From contig JAUWAC010000003.1 of NCBI GenBank assembly GCA_030602245.1, positions 124,001 to 188,000 on the forward strand: DNA of 64,000 nucleotides, given 5' to 3'. Below the pieces are notes generated by a model. That model did no database searches. It was not told the DNA's origin and saw nothing but the letters and a program-made list of their open reading frames with translations. Positions 1 through 9,213 of the stretch are shown here, in pieces. Source of the DNA: Marinobacterium sp. (lineage in GTDB: Bacteria; Pseudomonadota; Gammaproteobacteria; Pseudomonadales; Balneatricaceae). Made by a program: the position numbers and the translations under genes. Position 1 is the first letter of the stretch. Each line of letters begins with the position of its first letter.

Positions 1-1758
1 ATCGCCCACCTGCTGCGCCCGAGCCACGTACTGATCGGCATCGAGGACAACAAGCCCAACGCGATCCACGCGCTGGAAGCCGCGCTCAAACACTGCGATC
101 TGAATATCGATCTGGTGGTCGTGCCGACCAAGTATCCGTCCGGCGGCGAACGTCAGCTGATCAAGCTGCTGACCAACATCGAAGTGCCGAGCGGGCGCAT
201 TCCGGCCGACATCGGCATCGTCTGCCAGAACGTCGGTACCGCGCGGGCCATCTACCGTGCCGTTCACTTCGGCGAGCCGCTGATCTCGCGTATCGTCACC
301 GTAACCGGTGATGCGGTGCGCCATCCGCGCAACCTCGAGACACTGCTCGGCACCCCGTTTTCGACCCTGCTCGAGGCGTGCGACCTGCGCCCCGACGCAC
401 TCAGCCGGCTCGTCATGGGCGGTCCGATGATGGGTGTCACCGTCGACAACGACCGCATCCCGGTGATCAAGACCACCAACTGTCTGATCGCGGCCACGGC
501 GCAGGAGATGCCGCCCTCGCCGCCGGCCCGCGAGTGTATCCGCTGCGGCATGTGCGAACAGGCCTGCCCTGCCGAGCTGCTGCCGCAGCAGCTGTACTGG
601 TTCTCGCGCGGGCGCGAGTTTGAAAAGGCACGCCACCACAACCTGTTCGACTGCATCGAGTGCGGCGCCTGCGCCTACGTCTGCCCCAGCAATATTCCGC
701 TGGTGCAGTACTACCGCTTCGCCAAATCGGAGATTCGTACCGAAGAGCGCGAACAGCGCAAGGCCGACCACGCCCGTCAGCGCTTTGAAGCCCGACAGGC
801 GCGACTGGAGCGCGAAGCCGCCGAGAAGGAAGCGCGCCGCAAGGCCCGCGCCGCCGAAGCGGCCCGGGCGCAGAGCCAGAAGGCCGCCGCCACCGGCAAC
901 GCCGACAGTGGCGCCGCGCAAGCGTCCGGCGCACCGGATATCAAGCAGCTGAAAACCGCCGCGGCCGTTGCCCGCACCAAACTGAAAAAGGCGCAGAAAG
1001 CCTACGACGAAGCACTGGCCGGCAACGCGGACAACCTCAAGGCGCTGGAGCAGGCACTGGAGGAGGCACGCCAGAAGGCCGAGCAGGCCGAAAAGGCGCT
1101 GGCCGGCGGCGTGCCGCCGCAAAGCCAGGGCGCACAGGCCGACACGCTGAAACAATTGAAAACCGCCGCTGCGGTGGCACGCACCAAGCTGAAAAAGGCA
1201 CAGGATGCGCTGAAAAACGCCGAGGACAAGGGACTGCCGGGCGTCGACAAGCTGCGCCAGACTGTCGAAGCGCTGGAACAGAAAGCCGGCGAAGCGGAGC
1301 AGGCGCTGCGCGATGCCGAGCAGAAGCCCGCTGCCGCCGCACTGAACGCAGCGCCCGAGAGCACAGCGTCCCGCCCCGACAGCAAAGCGCTCAAGCAGCA
1401 GGTGTCGATCATGCGGACCAAGCTAAAAAAGGCCGAGTCGGCGCTGGACAGCTGCGAAGACGCAACCGAAAGAAGCCGTCTCGAAGCCGAAGTAGCCGAA
1501 TTGCGCACGCGCTTCGACGCCGCCAGCACCGCGTTCGAACAGGCGGAACAGGCACTGATCGACGCCGCAGCCAAAGCCGGCGTGGATCTGAAACAGCTGC
1601 GTATCGACGCGGCGATGGCCCGCGCAACCGTCACCAAGACCGAGCGCGCACTGCAAAAGGCCGAGGACGACAGCGAGCGTGCCCGGCTCGAGCAGGAACT
1701 ATCCGCCGCGCGCACCCGCGCCGACGCCCTGAACCAGACGCTGAGCCAGTATGAATAA
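1..1758 (+). CDS. rnfC: RnfC, ion-translocating oxidoreductase subunit C (5' end outside window)
   Basis: The reading frame is open from base 1, so the gene starts upstream and 585 residues are visible. RnfC is the peripheral iron-sulfur/flavin subunit of the membrane Rnf complex, which couples NADH:ferredoxin electron transfer to an ion gradient. The first residues contain the conserved GIEDNKP and PTKYPSGGE segments. Two [4Fe-4S] motifs follow at about in-window residues 179-190 (CIRCGMCEQACP) and 218-229 (CIECGACAYVCP). The rest is an Ala/Lys/Glu-rich tail, predicted helical, with four diverged units built around (A)VARTKLKKA. Such tails are common in gammaproteobacterial RnfC. It is the first visible gene of rnfCDGE. 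Confidence 0.96.
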   Translation: MAHLLRPSHVLIGIEDNKPNAIHALEAALKHCDLNIDLVVVPTKYPSGGERQLIKLLTNIEVPSGRIPADIGIVCQNVGTARAIYRAVHFGEPLISRIVTVTGDAVRHPRNLETLLGTPFSTLLEACDLRPDALSRLVMGGPMMGVTVDNDRIPVIKTTNCLIAATAQEMPPSPPARECIRCGMCEQACPAELLPQQLYWFSRGREFEKARHHNLFDCIECGACAYVCPSNIPLVQYYRFAKSEIRTEEREQRKADHARQRFEARQARLEREAAEKEARRKARAAEAARAQSQKAAATGNADSGAAQASGAPDIKQLKTAAAVARTKLKKAQKAYDEALAGNADNLKALEQALEEARQKAEQAEKALAGGVPPQSQGAQADTLKQLKTAAAVARTKLKKAQDALKNAEDKGLPGVDKLRQTVEALEQKAGEAEQALRDAEQKPAAAALNAAPESTASRPDSKALKQQVSIMRTKLKKAESALDSCEDATERSRLEAEVAELRTRFDAASTAFEQAEQALIDAAAKAGVDLKQLRIDAAMARATVTKTERALQKAEDDSERARLEQELSAARTRADALNQTLSQYE

Positions 1759-1782
1759 CCCGACTGCCAAGGAAGCCGACCG

Positions 1783-2841
1783 ATGGCATTGATCCACCTG
1801 AGTTCGCCCCACGTCTCCAACGCCAACAGCAGCCCCAACATGATGCGGCTGGTGCTGATCGCGCTGCTGCCGGGTATTCTGGCGATGACCGTGTTCTTCG
1901 GCTGGGGCACGCTGATTCAGATCGCACTGGCGGCCACGCTGGCGCTGCTGTTCGAGGCCGCCGTACTCAGGCTGCGCAAGCGCCCGGTCGGCTTTTTCCT
2001 GCGCGACTACAGTGCGCTGGTCACTGCGGTGCTGCTGGCCGTGGCACTGCCGCCCTTCTCCGCCTGGTGGGTCACGGCAACCGGCATTTTCGTCGCCATC
2101 GTCATCGCCAAGCAGCTGTATGGCGGTCTGGGCAACAACCCGTTCAACCCGGCCATGGTGGCCTACGCCCTGCTGCTGGTCTCGTTCCCGGTGGAGATGA
2201 CACGCTGGACCGCACCGATCACACAGGGCGGCGAAGGCTGGCAGGTTGCCAGCTTCATCGATACGCTGCGGGTCATTTTCGGCAGCGTCGAGCCGGCGTT
2301 CTACGACAGCTTCACCGGCGCCACGCCACTGGATGAGCTGCGCCACCGTAACGGCCTTACAACCGAAGAGCTGTGGCGCCAGTCCGACGTGCTGCTCAAC
2401 GGTGTCGGCGCCTGGTACGCGGTCAGTGCCGCCTGGTTCATGGGCGGTATCTTCCTGCTGTCACGCAAGGTGTTCACCTGGCACACCCCACTGTCGATGC
2501 TGATCGCACTGTTTCTGGTGGCCAGCATGTTCTACGGCTTCGACCCGGACAGCTACGTCAGCCCGATCGTCCACCTCGGGGTCGGCGCCACGATGCTGGG
2601 TGCATTCTTCATCGCCACTGACCCGGTATCGTCGGCGACCAGCAACCGCGGCAAGATCGTCTTCGGCGCCAGCATCGGTGTGCTGATCTACATTATCCGA
2701 ACCTGGGGCAACTACCCGGACGCAGTTGCGTTCTCAGTGCTGCTGCTGAACCTCTGCGCGCCGTTCATTGACCAATACACCCAGCCGCGCACCTACGGTC
2801 ATGCCAAACCGAACCGCGGCCTGAAAGGAAAGAACCAGTAA
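1783..2841 (+). CDS. rnfD: RnfD, ion-translocating oxidoreductase subunit D
   Basis: A 352-residue polytopic inner-membrane protein of the Rnf complex. Family knowledge places a covalently bound FMN on a threonine, and the expected motif is visible as FTGATPLDEL around residue 180. Many hydrophobic helices and the GNNPFNPAM segment are typical of RnfD/NqrB. It starts 24 bp after rnfC and its stop overlaps the rnfG start by one base, which indicates translational coupling. Length matches the family. Confidence 0.96.
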   Translation: MALIHLSSPHVSNANSSPNMMRLVLIALLPGILAMTVFFGWGTLIQIALAATLALLFEAAVLRLRKRPVGFFLRDYSALVTAVLLAVALPPFSAWWVTATGIFVAIVIAKQLYGGLGNNPFNPAMVAYALLLVSFPVEMTRWTAPITQGGEGWQVASFIDTLRVIFGSVEPAFYDSFTGATPLDELRHRNGLTTEELWRQSDVLLNGVGAWYAVSAAWFMGGIFLLSRKVFTWHTPLSMLIALFLVASMFYGFDPDSYVSPIVHLGVGATMLGAFFIATDPVSSATSNRGKIVFGASIGVLIYIIRTWGNYPDAVAFSVLLLNLCAPFIDQYTQPRTYGHAKPNRGLKGKNQ

Positions 2842-3497
2842 TGCAGGAGATGTTCGCAGCGATTCGCCGCAGCACGGCCGGCATTGGCGTTTTCGCCGTC
2901 GTTACCGCCGGCGTCATCGCCATCACACAGGTCGCGACCCAAGAGCGGATCGAAGCCAACGTGGCCGCAGCCCAGGCCCGCGCACTGTACGAGATCGTGC
3001 CGCGCTCGGTGGACGACCGTCTGCACGAGCACGCTTTCACGCTGGACGCGCCGGAGCTGGATCTGGATCAGCCGCGGCAGGCCTGGCAGGCGATCGTCGA
3101 CGGCAGCGTGCAGACCGTGATCCTGCCGGTGGTTGCGCCGGATGGCTACAGCGGTGATATTCGCCTGCTGGTCGGCATCAATCGCGATGAGACGATCGCC
3201 GGCGTGCGCGTGCTGTCACACAAGGAAACCCCGGGACTGGGCGACAAGATCGAGCCCTCCAAATCTGACTGGCTCGACAGTTTTGTCGGCAGGAGCAGCA
3301 GCGGCCCCGGTGACACGAACTGGGCCGTCAAGAAGGACGGCGGCCAGTTTGACCAGTTCACCGGCGCAACCATTACGCCACGCGCCGTCGTCAACGCCAC
3401 CGGCCGCGCGTTGCAGTATTTCCGCGTGCATCGTGACCGTCTGCTGACGCCGGTCAGTCAAGCAAATGCGCCCGCCAACGACGCGAGCGAGCAATAA
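2841..3497 (+). CDS. rnfG: RnfG, ion-translocating oxidoreductase subunit G
   Basis: A 218-residue protein with one N-terminal membrane helix (about residues 10-30) and a periplasmic FMN-binding domain. The FMN attachment motif (S/T)GATIT is seen as FTGATITPRAVV near residue 175, where the threonine carries FMN by a phosphoester bond in characterised homologues. The HKETPGLGDKIE segment is a second family signature. The start overlaps the rnfD stop by one base. Confidence 0.96.
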   Translation: MQEMFAAIRRSTAGIGVFAVVTAGVIAITQVATQERIEANVAAAQARALYEIVPRSVDDRLHEHAFTLDAPELDLDQPRQAWQAIVDGSVQTVILPVVAPDGYSGDIRLLVGINRDETIAGVRVLSHKETPGLGDKIEPSKSDWLDSFVGRSSSGPGDTNWAVKKDGGQFDQFTGATITPRAVVNATGRALQYFRVHRDRLLTPVSQANAPANDASEQ

Positions 3498-3509
3498 GGG
3501 AGCCACCGC

Positions 3510-4217
3510 ATGAGTGTCGATTATCGCAAGATCACCCTCAACGGACTCTGGGAGAACAACCCGGCGCTGGTCCAGTTGCTCGGACTCTGTCCGCTGCTGG
3601 CCGTCACCAGCTCCGTGGTCAATGCGCTCGGGCTTGGACTGGCCACCATGCTGGTGCTGACCAGCTCCAACCTGACCGTATCGCTGTTCCGCCGGCTGGT
3701 ACCGGAAACCGTCCGCCTGCCGATCTTCGTCATGATCATCGCCTCGTTCGTGACCGCGATCGAACTGCTGATGCAGGCGTTCACCTACGAGTTGTACCTG
3801 ATCCTTGGCATCTTCATCCCGCTGATCGTCACCAACTGCGTCATCATGGGCCGGGCGGATGCGTTCGCGGCCAAAAACCCGGTCAGTGCCGCGCTCACCG
3901 ACGGCTTCATGATGAGCCTCGGCTTCACCTCGGTGCTGGTACTGCTCGGTGCCATCCGCGAAGCGCTCGGCACCGGCGCCCTGTTTGCCAATATGCACCT
4001 GCTGTTCGGCGACAGCGCGCGCAGCTGGACCATCACGCTGGTGGAGCAGTACGACGGCTTCCTGTTCGCGATTCTGCCGCCCGGTGCGTTCGTCGGCCTG
4101 GGCCTGCTGATCGCGCTGAAAAACGTGATCGACGCCCGCCTTAAAGCGCGCCGTGAGGCAAAGGCAGCACCGGCCGCCAGAGCCAGCGGCAGCAAGCGTG
4201 TCCGGGTCACTGGTTGA
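3510..4217 (+). CDS. rnfE: RnfE, ion-translocating oxidoreductase subunit E
   Basis: A 235-residue integral membrane subunit of Rnf with about six hydrophobic helices. Conserved features include [15 protein letters not shown] near the N-terminus and [12 protein letters not shown] in the middle, where the RnfA/RnfE subunits provide intramembrane cysteines for an iron-sulfur centre. It lies 12 bp after rnfG behind a GGGAG ribosome-binding site. The C-terminus is basic. It is the last rnf gene; in many gammaproteobacteria nth follows directly, but here two signalling genes intervene. Confidence 0.96.
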   Translation: MSVDYRKITLNGLWENNPALVQLLGLCPLLAVTSSVVNALGLGLATMLVLTSSNLTVSLFRRLVPETVRLPIFVMIIASFVTAIELLMQAFTYELYLILGIFIPLIVTNCVIMGRADAFAAKNPVSAALTDGFMMSLGFTSVLVLLGAIREALGTGALFANMHLLFGDSARSWTITLVEQYDGFLFAILPPGAFVGLGLLIALKNVIDARLKARREAKAAPAARASGSKRVRVTG

Positions 4218-4261
4218 AGCTTGACCAGGGCAGCTGAATCGTTTCAAATGTGTTTTTTCTG

Positions 4262-4286
4262 CGACAGAGGGCCACGCCCTCTGTCG
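4262..4286. terminator. hairpin after rnfE
   Basis: Arms of 11 bases (CGACAGAGGGC at 4262-4272 and its complement at 4276-4286) surround a three-base loop. No strong T-run follows on the plus strand, so intrinsic termination is uncertain. An mRNA 3'-end stabiliser for the rnf transcript is equally possible. Confidence 0.5.
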
Positions 4287-4348
4287 TTGCATTCAGCGCA
4301 GACTCATGCGCGCGGTTTCCCGCCGCCACGCAGGCAAAAGGAGTTCCG

Positions 4349-5359
4349 GTGAGCACCCCGATACCGATCGTAATCTGTGATGATTCCGGCCTGGCCCGCA
4401 AACAGATGGCGCGGGCGCTGGCAGAATGGAACGTCGAGATCACCGAAGCGGCACACGGTCTGGAAGCGCTTGAAGCGGTTCGCGCCGGCAAGGGACACCT
4501 GCTCTTCCTCGACCTGAACATGCCGATCATGGACGGCTATCAGGTGCTCGAACGGATCCGCCAGCAGGATCTGCAAACCCTCGTTATCGTCGTCTCCGGC
4601 GACGTTCAGTCCGAAGCCCGCGAGCGGGTACTGGCGCTGGGCGCACTGGGCTTCATCGCCAAGCCAATCGATGCCGACTCCCTGCGCCAGGCACTGTCTG
4701 ACTACGGCCTCAGCCATGAGCTGGAGCCGCGCGCCATCCCCACCGATAACGCCTCCCCGGAGGTCCACGCGGCCGCCGCACTGAGCCTGAAGGATTACTA
4801 TCAGGAGCTGTCCAATGTGGCGATGGGACGCGCAGCCGAGCTGCTCGCGCGCCTGCTGGGGGTGTTCGTACAGCTGCCGGTCCCGCGGGTACGCCTGATC
4901 GAAGCGGAAGAGATCGCGGCGCTGCTGGAGCAGCTGCGCATCGAATCCACCAGCAGCGGCACGCTCTGTCAGGGCTTCCTCGGCCCCGGCATCGCCGGTG
5001 AGGCACTGCTGATCTTCGACCAGCACAGCCTCGAGGACATGGCGCGGCTGATGCGGATCGAGGGCGAGATCACCCCCCCGGTACAGCGTGAGATGCTGAT
5101 GGATATCGCCAATGTGCTGATCAGCGCCTACCTCGGCGAGCTGGGACAGCAGCTGGATATCAGCTTCAATCAGGGCGCACCGGTGATTCTCGGTCAGCAC
5201 TACCGCCTGCCCGATACCGGTATCCTGCAGCGCTGGAAACGCACACTGTCGATCGAGGTCGGCTATCGAATCGAAGGCTATGACATCAGCTGCAACCTGC
5301 TGCTGCTGTTCACCGAAGACTCGATCCCGGCGCTTAACGAACGGACGAGATTTCTCTGA
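4349..5359 (+). CDS. response regulator: receiver domain plus CheC/CheX-like domain
   Basis: About 336 residues from a GTG start at 4349, chosen because AAAAGGAG lies just upstream and the receiver fold begins directly afterwards (PIPIVICDDSGLARK). The receiver spans about residues 1-125, with the phospho-acceptor aspartate in FLDLNMPIMDGY and the conserved lysine in IAKPID. The C-terminal half resembles CheC/CheX phosphatases, with the acidic/Asn helix EMLMDIANVLISAYL. CheC-type domains dephosphorylate CheY-like proteins, but this function is inferred. Its stop overlaps the next start by one base, so it probably works with the adjacent diguanylate cyclase. Confidence 0.8.
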   Translation: MSTPIPIVICDDSGLARKQMARALAEWNVEITEAAHGLEALEAVRAGKGHLLFLDLNMPIMDGYQVLERIRQQDLQTLVIVVSGDVQSEARERVLALGALGFIAKPIDADSLRQALSDYGLSHELEPRAIPTDNASPEVHAAAALSLKDYYQELSNVAMGRAAELLARLLGVFVQLPVPRVRLIEAEEIAALLEQLRIESTSSGTLCQGFLGPGIAGEALLIFDQHSLEDMARLMRIEGEITPPVQREMLMDIANVLISAYLGELGQQLDISFNQGAPVILGQHYRLPDTGILQRWKRTLSIEVGYRIEGYDISCNLLLLFTEDSIPALNERTRFL

Positions 5360-6321
5360 TGGCGCAGCACTCCCAAACCCTGAGCATCGAAGAGTTCCAC
5401 TGGCATATCGGGTTGCTGCAAAACCTCGACGTGGGACTGATCGTGCTGGACCGGGACTACTGCGTACAGCTGTGGAACACCTTCATGGCCAACCACTCGG
5501 GCCGCACCGACAGTGAAGTGCGCGAGCGCAACCTGTTCGAGCTGTTCCCGGATCTGCCTGCAGACTGGTTCAGACGCAAACTCGATACCGTGTTCCTGCT
5601 GCGCAATCGCGCCTTCATCACCTGGCAGGAGCGCCCCTGCCTGTTCCGTTTCAAGCCCGATCGCCCGATCACCGGCAAAGCCGCGCACATGTATCAGAAC
5701 GTCACGCTGATCCCGCTCACCTCCCCCAGCGGCAGCGTCAGCCATGTCGGCGTGCTGATCTACAACGTCACCGACGCGGCGATGAACCATCTGGATCTGG
5801 AAGCCGCAAACACGGAACTCAGCCGCCTAAGCCGCACCGATCGCCTGACCGGCCTGTTCAACCGCGGCTATTGGGAAGAGTGCCTGCAGCACGAGCACGA
5901 CCGCTTCCTGCGCAGTCAGCAGCCGAGCAGCCTGATCATGCTCGATATCGACCACTTCAAGAACATCAACGATACGCACGGCCACCCGGCCGGCGACGAA
6001 GCGATCCGCGCGCTGGCTCGACTGATCCAACAACACATTCGCTCCACCGATACCGCCGGCCGCTATGGCGGTGAAGAGTTCGGCATTCTGCTGCCGGATA
6101 CCACCGCCGAACGCGCTGAAGTGCTGGCCGAACGGCTGCGTCAGGCCGCCGAGGACACACTGGTCACACACGAGCAGGAGCGGATACGCTTCACCATCAG
6201 CCTCGGCATCGCCCAGTCCGCCCCCGACGACGAAGACCATTGCCAGTGGTTGGGGCGCGCCGATCAGGCACTGTATCGCTCGAAACAGAACGGGCGTAAC
6301 CAGACCACCATCGACGACTGA
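5359..6321 (+). CDS. PAS-GGDEF diguanylate cyclase
   Basis: A 320-residue protein with an N-terminal PAS-like sensor (about residues 15-140, including LDVGLIVLDRDYCVQLWN), a short linker helix and a GGDEF domain (about 155-318). The active-site loop is RYGGEEF, and an inhibitory-site RxxD (RSTD) lies just before it, so c-di-GMP synthesis with product inhibition is expected. No membrane segment is seen, so it is probably cytoplasmic. It overlaps the upstream response-regulator gene by one base; the pair is likely a two-gene signalling unit. Confidence 0.88.
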   Translation: MAQHSQTLSIEEFHWHIGLLQNLDVGLIVLDRDYCVQLWNTFMANHSGRTDSEVRERNLFELFPDLPADWFRRKLDTVFLLRNRAFITWQERPCLFRFKPDRPITGKAAHMYQNVTLIPLTSPSGSVSHVGVLIYNVTDAAMNHLDLEAANTELSRLSRTDRLTGLFNRGYWEECLQHEHDRFLRSQQPSSLIMLDIDHFKNINDTHGHPAGDEAIRALARLIQQHIRSTDTAGRYGGEEFGILLPDTTAERAEVLAERLRQAAEDTLVTHEQERIRFTISLGIAQSAPDDEDHCQWLGRADQALYRSKQNGRNQTTIDD

Positions 6322-6354
6322 AACCGATATTCCGACCGATACCTACCGACACGC

Positions 6355-6993
6355 ATGAACGCTGAAAAACGCCGTCAGATCTTTACCCGTCTGCGTGAGC
6401 AGAACCCGAATCCGACCACCGAACTGAACTACGACACGCCGTTCGAGCTGCTGATCGCCGTCATTCTGTCGGCACAGGCCACCGATGTCGGCGTCAACAA
6501 GGCCACGGCGAAGCTGTTCCCGGTGGCGAATACGCCGCAGGCGATTCTGGATCTGGGCCTCGAGGGGCTCAAGTCCTACATCAAGACGATCGGCCTGTAT
6601 AACAGCAAGGCCGAGAACGTCATCAAGACCTGTCGTGCGCTGATCGACGAGCACGGTGGCGAAGTCCCGCGTACCCGCGAAGCACTGGAGAAGCTGCCGG
6701 GCGTGGGCCGCAAGACCGCCAACGTGGTCCTCAACACCGCCTTCGGGCAGCCCACGATGGCCGTCGACACCCATATTTTCCGCGTCTCGAACCGCACCCG
6801 CATTGCTCCGGGCAAGACGGTGCTGGAGGTCGAGAAGAAACTGCTGCGCTTCGTACCCAAAGAGTTTCTGCAGGACGCCCACCACTGGCTGATTCTGCAC
6901 GGGCGCTATGTGTGCACCGCGCGCAAGCCTCGGTGCGGCGCCTGTATCATCGAAGATCTGTGCGAATACAAGGATAAAACCGAGTACGCCTGA
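6355..6993 (+). CDS. nth: endonuclease III
   Basis: A 212-residue DNA glycosylase/AP lyase for oxidised pyrimidines. The helix-hairpin-helix is LPGVGRKTANVVLN (about residues 114-127), with the catalytic lysine in GRKTA and the catalytic aspartate in VDTHIFRVSNR. The C-terminal [4Fe-4S] cysteines follow the C-x6-C-x2-C-x5-C pattern (CTARKPRCGACIIEDLC). Length is normal. It completes the rnf-nth neighbourhood, with two signalling genes inserted. Confidence 0.97.
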   Translation: MNAEKRRQIFTRLREQNPNPTTELNYDTPFELLIAVILSAQATDVGVNKATAKLFPVANTPQAILDLGLEGLKSYIKTIGLYNSKAENVIKTCRALIDEHGGEVPRTREALEKLPGVGRKTANVVLNTAFGQPTMAVDTHIFRVSNRTRIAPGKTVLEVEKKLLRFVPKEFLQDAHHWLILHGRYVCTARKPRCGACIIEDLCEYKDKTEYA

Positions 6994-7715
6994 GCCCCCG
7001 GGTTATACCCATTTTCTGTTGATAACTCTGTTTACAACAGATGGGAAAATGGCTCGGGACAGCGTGGTTACTGGCCTTGCTACAAACTGTTTCCTTCTTG
7101 GCCAGCACCACCTAAGTCATTGTTTTTGAAAACAAAGATAAAACAAAACACAAAAATCAAGACTTGACTCGAAAAAATTTGGCGGGGCGCATCAGCGCGG
7201 TGGATAAGGCTTGACTCAGATCAGCGGTTCCGTTCTGGCGCAGGCAACGGCCAAAGCGGTGCACGCCGACCCGCCGCGCACCCATCGGGCGTTCATTTAA
7301 ACGCCCTGAACCGGGCAGTCGGGACAGACCTGGCGCCAGGCTATCCGCGTCAGCCGACCGCGTCAGCTGACCGCGCCAGCCTGCACCAGAAGGGAGACCA
7401 GCCCGCCCGCCTTTGACGCACCCGGCTTGCGCACAGATTCTGTTGATAGAACGGTGAATAATTTTGTGTTCGGGCGCTGAGAACCGCCGCATCGCGGCCC
7501 TTCAGTGAATGGATCTAAAAACAGACAGACTGAATTTATATATTGCTTTTCAATAGGTTATAAATACAGCCACAAAAAACCCGCACCCTTTTTCGCATGT
7601 GCACAAAAACAAGAGCGCAGAACGCGCGCTTGTGCAAAAGTCAACAGCGCGCGACATTTAAACCGGCGTTTCGCTCACGCGAAGCGCGGCAACATGATCG
7701 GGATCAAACCGGAGG
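6994..7715. other. 722-bp intergenic region, no convincing gene
   Basis: It lies between the convergent nth and yfaE genes. Short open frames here have no coding character. It contains AT-rich tracts (around 7120-7160 and 7530-7570), an interrupted inverted repeat CTGTTG/CAACAG near 7017-7041, one FNR/Anr-like sequence (TTGACTCAGATCAG, 7211-7224) and one DnaA-box-like sequence (TTATCCACC, minus strand, about 7199-7207). None is positioned to regulate a recognised gene. It may hold the 3' end of the nrd transcript or an unrecognised RNA. Confidence 0.5.
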
Positions 7716-7982
7716 TCAATCGTCCGGCAGTTCGATCTCGATATGGCTTTTCGGCCGACAGCAACAGGTCAGGATCTCGTCATCCGCCAGATCCACCAGA
7801 CTGTCCTGCACCGCTTCCACTTCGCCGTCGATCAGACGCACCTTGCAGCAACCGCAGTAGCCACCACGGCAGTTGTAGGGCGCAGGGATCTCCTGCGCCT
7901 CCAGTGCGTCCAGCAACGAGAACTCGTACTGATAGAAGAAGGTGTGGTAGTTGTTGACTTTGATTCGCGGGATACCGGACAT
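7716..7982 (-). CDS. yfaE: YfaE-type [2Fe-2S] ferredoxin for ribonucleotide reductase maintenance
   Basis: An 88-residue plant-type [2Fe-2S] ferredoxin. The ligand pattern is visible as CRGGYCGCC plus a downstream cysteine in EILTCCC. In E. coli YfaE supplies electrons to regenerate the diferric-tyrosyl radical of NrdB, and this gene sits 15 bp downstream of nrdB in the same orientation, which supports that role. Confidence 0.92.
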   Translation of the reverse strand: MSGIPRIKVNNYHTFFYQYEFSLLDALEAQEIPAPYNCRGGYCGCCKVRLIDGEVEAVQDSLVDLADDEILTCCCRPKSHIEIELPDD

Positions 7983-7997
7983 CCGCTGCGTCCTTCC

Positions 7998-9128
7998 TTA
8001 CAGATCGAAGCCGTCAAAATCTTCGGAATCGACATCGTTGTCGATCTGGCCCACCAGATAGGAGCTGATCTCCGCCTCCTGCGGCGCCACCTGCACGTTG
8101 TCGCTGATCAGCCAGGCGTTCATCCACGGCAGCGGGTTCTGACGCGCCGGGAAGATCTCCTCCAGACCGAGCGCCTTCATCCGCACGTTCGTGATGTACT
8201 CGACATAATCGCCGAGAATGCGCGCGTTGAGACCGATCATCGAGCCTTCGCTGAACAGGTACTCAGCCCAGTCCTTCTCCTGCTGAGCCGCTTCCTGGAA
8301 CAGGCGATATACCTCCGGCTCGCACTCGCGTGCGATCTCCTTGAATTCGGGGTCGTCGGTGCCCGCCTTCATCAGGTTCAGCATGTGCTGCGTGCCGGTC
8401 AGATGCAGCGCCTCGTCACGGGCGATCAGACGGATAATCTTGGCATTCCCCTCCATGATCGCGCGCTCAGCAAACGCAAACGAGCAGGCAAAGCTGACAT
8501 AGAAGCGGATCGCCTCCAGCACGTTGACCGATACCAGCGTCAGATACAGGCTGCGCTTGAGGTTACGCAGCGTGGCATCGACCGTCTGACCGTCGATCTG
8601 GTGCACACCGGCACCGTGCACCGTATACACATTGACGAGATAGATGAATTCGTCATACAGGCGTGTCACCGATTCGGCCCGACGGATGATCTCCGGGTTG
8701 GTGACGATCTGATCGAAGATCGTCGACGGTTCGGTGACGATGTTGCGAATGATATGGGTATAGGAGCGACTGTGAATCGTCTCGCTGAACGCCCAGGTCT
8801 CAAACCAGGTTTCCAGTTCCGGCAGCGAGACGACCGGCAGAAACGCGACGTTGGGCGAGCGCCCCTGCACCGAATCCAGCAGCGTCTGGTACTTCAGGTT
8901 ACTCAGGAAGATGTGTTTCTCGTGATCCGGCATCTTCTGGAAGTCCTTGCGGTCGGTGCTCAGATCGACCTCTTCCGGACGCCAGAAGAACGACAGCTGC
9001 TTCTCGATCAGCTTTTCGAAGATCGGATATTTCTGCTTGTCGTAGCGCGCCACGTTGACGTTACGACCAAAGAACATGGGCTCACGAGTCGCATCGTGAT
9101 CGCTCGGGCTGAAAGTGGAGTAGGCCAT
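7998..9128 (-). CDS. nrdB: class Ia ribonucleotide reductase beta subunit
   Basis: A 376-residue small subunit that carries the diiron-tyrosyl radical cofactor. Recognisable features are the N-terminal [17 protein letters not shown], the first iron-ligand region around [14 protein letters not shown], and the second helix [15 protein letters not shown] with the E/H ligands. The C-terminus is acidic with DFDGFDL, comparable to the tail that docks on NrdA. It follows nrdA by 85 bp and precedes yfaE by 15 bp, so the three are probably one operon controlled from upstream of nrdA. Confidence 0.97.
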   Translation of the reverse strand: MAYSTFSPSDHDATREPMFFGRNVNVARYDKQKYPIFEKLIEKQLSFFWRPEEVDLSTDRKDFQKMPDHEKHIFLSNLKYQTLLDSVQGRSPNVAFLPVVSLPELETWFETWAFSETIHSRSYTHIIRNIVTEPSTIFDQIVTNPEIIRRAESVTRLYDEFIYLVNVYTVHGAGVHQIDGQTVDATLRNLKRSLYLTLVSVNVLEAIRFYVSFACSFAFAERAIMEGNAKIIRLIARDEALHLTGTQHMLNLMKAGTDDPEFKEIARECEPEVYRLFQEAAQQEKDWAEYLFSEGSMIGLNARILGDYVEYITNVRMKALGLEEIFPARQNPLPWMNAWLISDNVQVAPQEAEISSYLVGQIDNDVDSEDFDGFDL

Positions 9129-9162
9129 TCACTGTTTTCCTGAATGCGATAGCGAACAGAGA

Positions 9163-9180
9163 CCCCGACATGAGTCGGGG
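9163..9180. other. hairpin between nrdA and nrdB
   Basis: A perfect 7-bp GC-rich stem (CCCCGAC/GTCGGGG) with a four-base loop lies in the 85-bp nrdA-nrdB spacer. No T-run follows, so it is more likely an mRNA processing or stability element than a terminator. Confidence 0.5.
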
Positions 9181-9213
9181 CCGGCACGGTAAAGAGTCGT
9201 CAATGACCGCTGG

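Noticed and set aside
7017-7450. DnaA-box-like sequences as a replication origin
   Set aside because: Only one good and a few poor boxes, no clustered array, no dnaA/dnaN/gidA neighbours.
7505-7957. Plus-strand frame of 150 residues
   Set aside because: It runs antisense into yfaE and lacks coding character or a family match.
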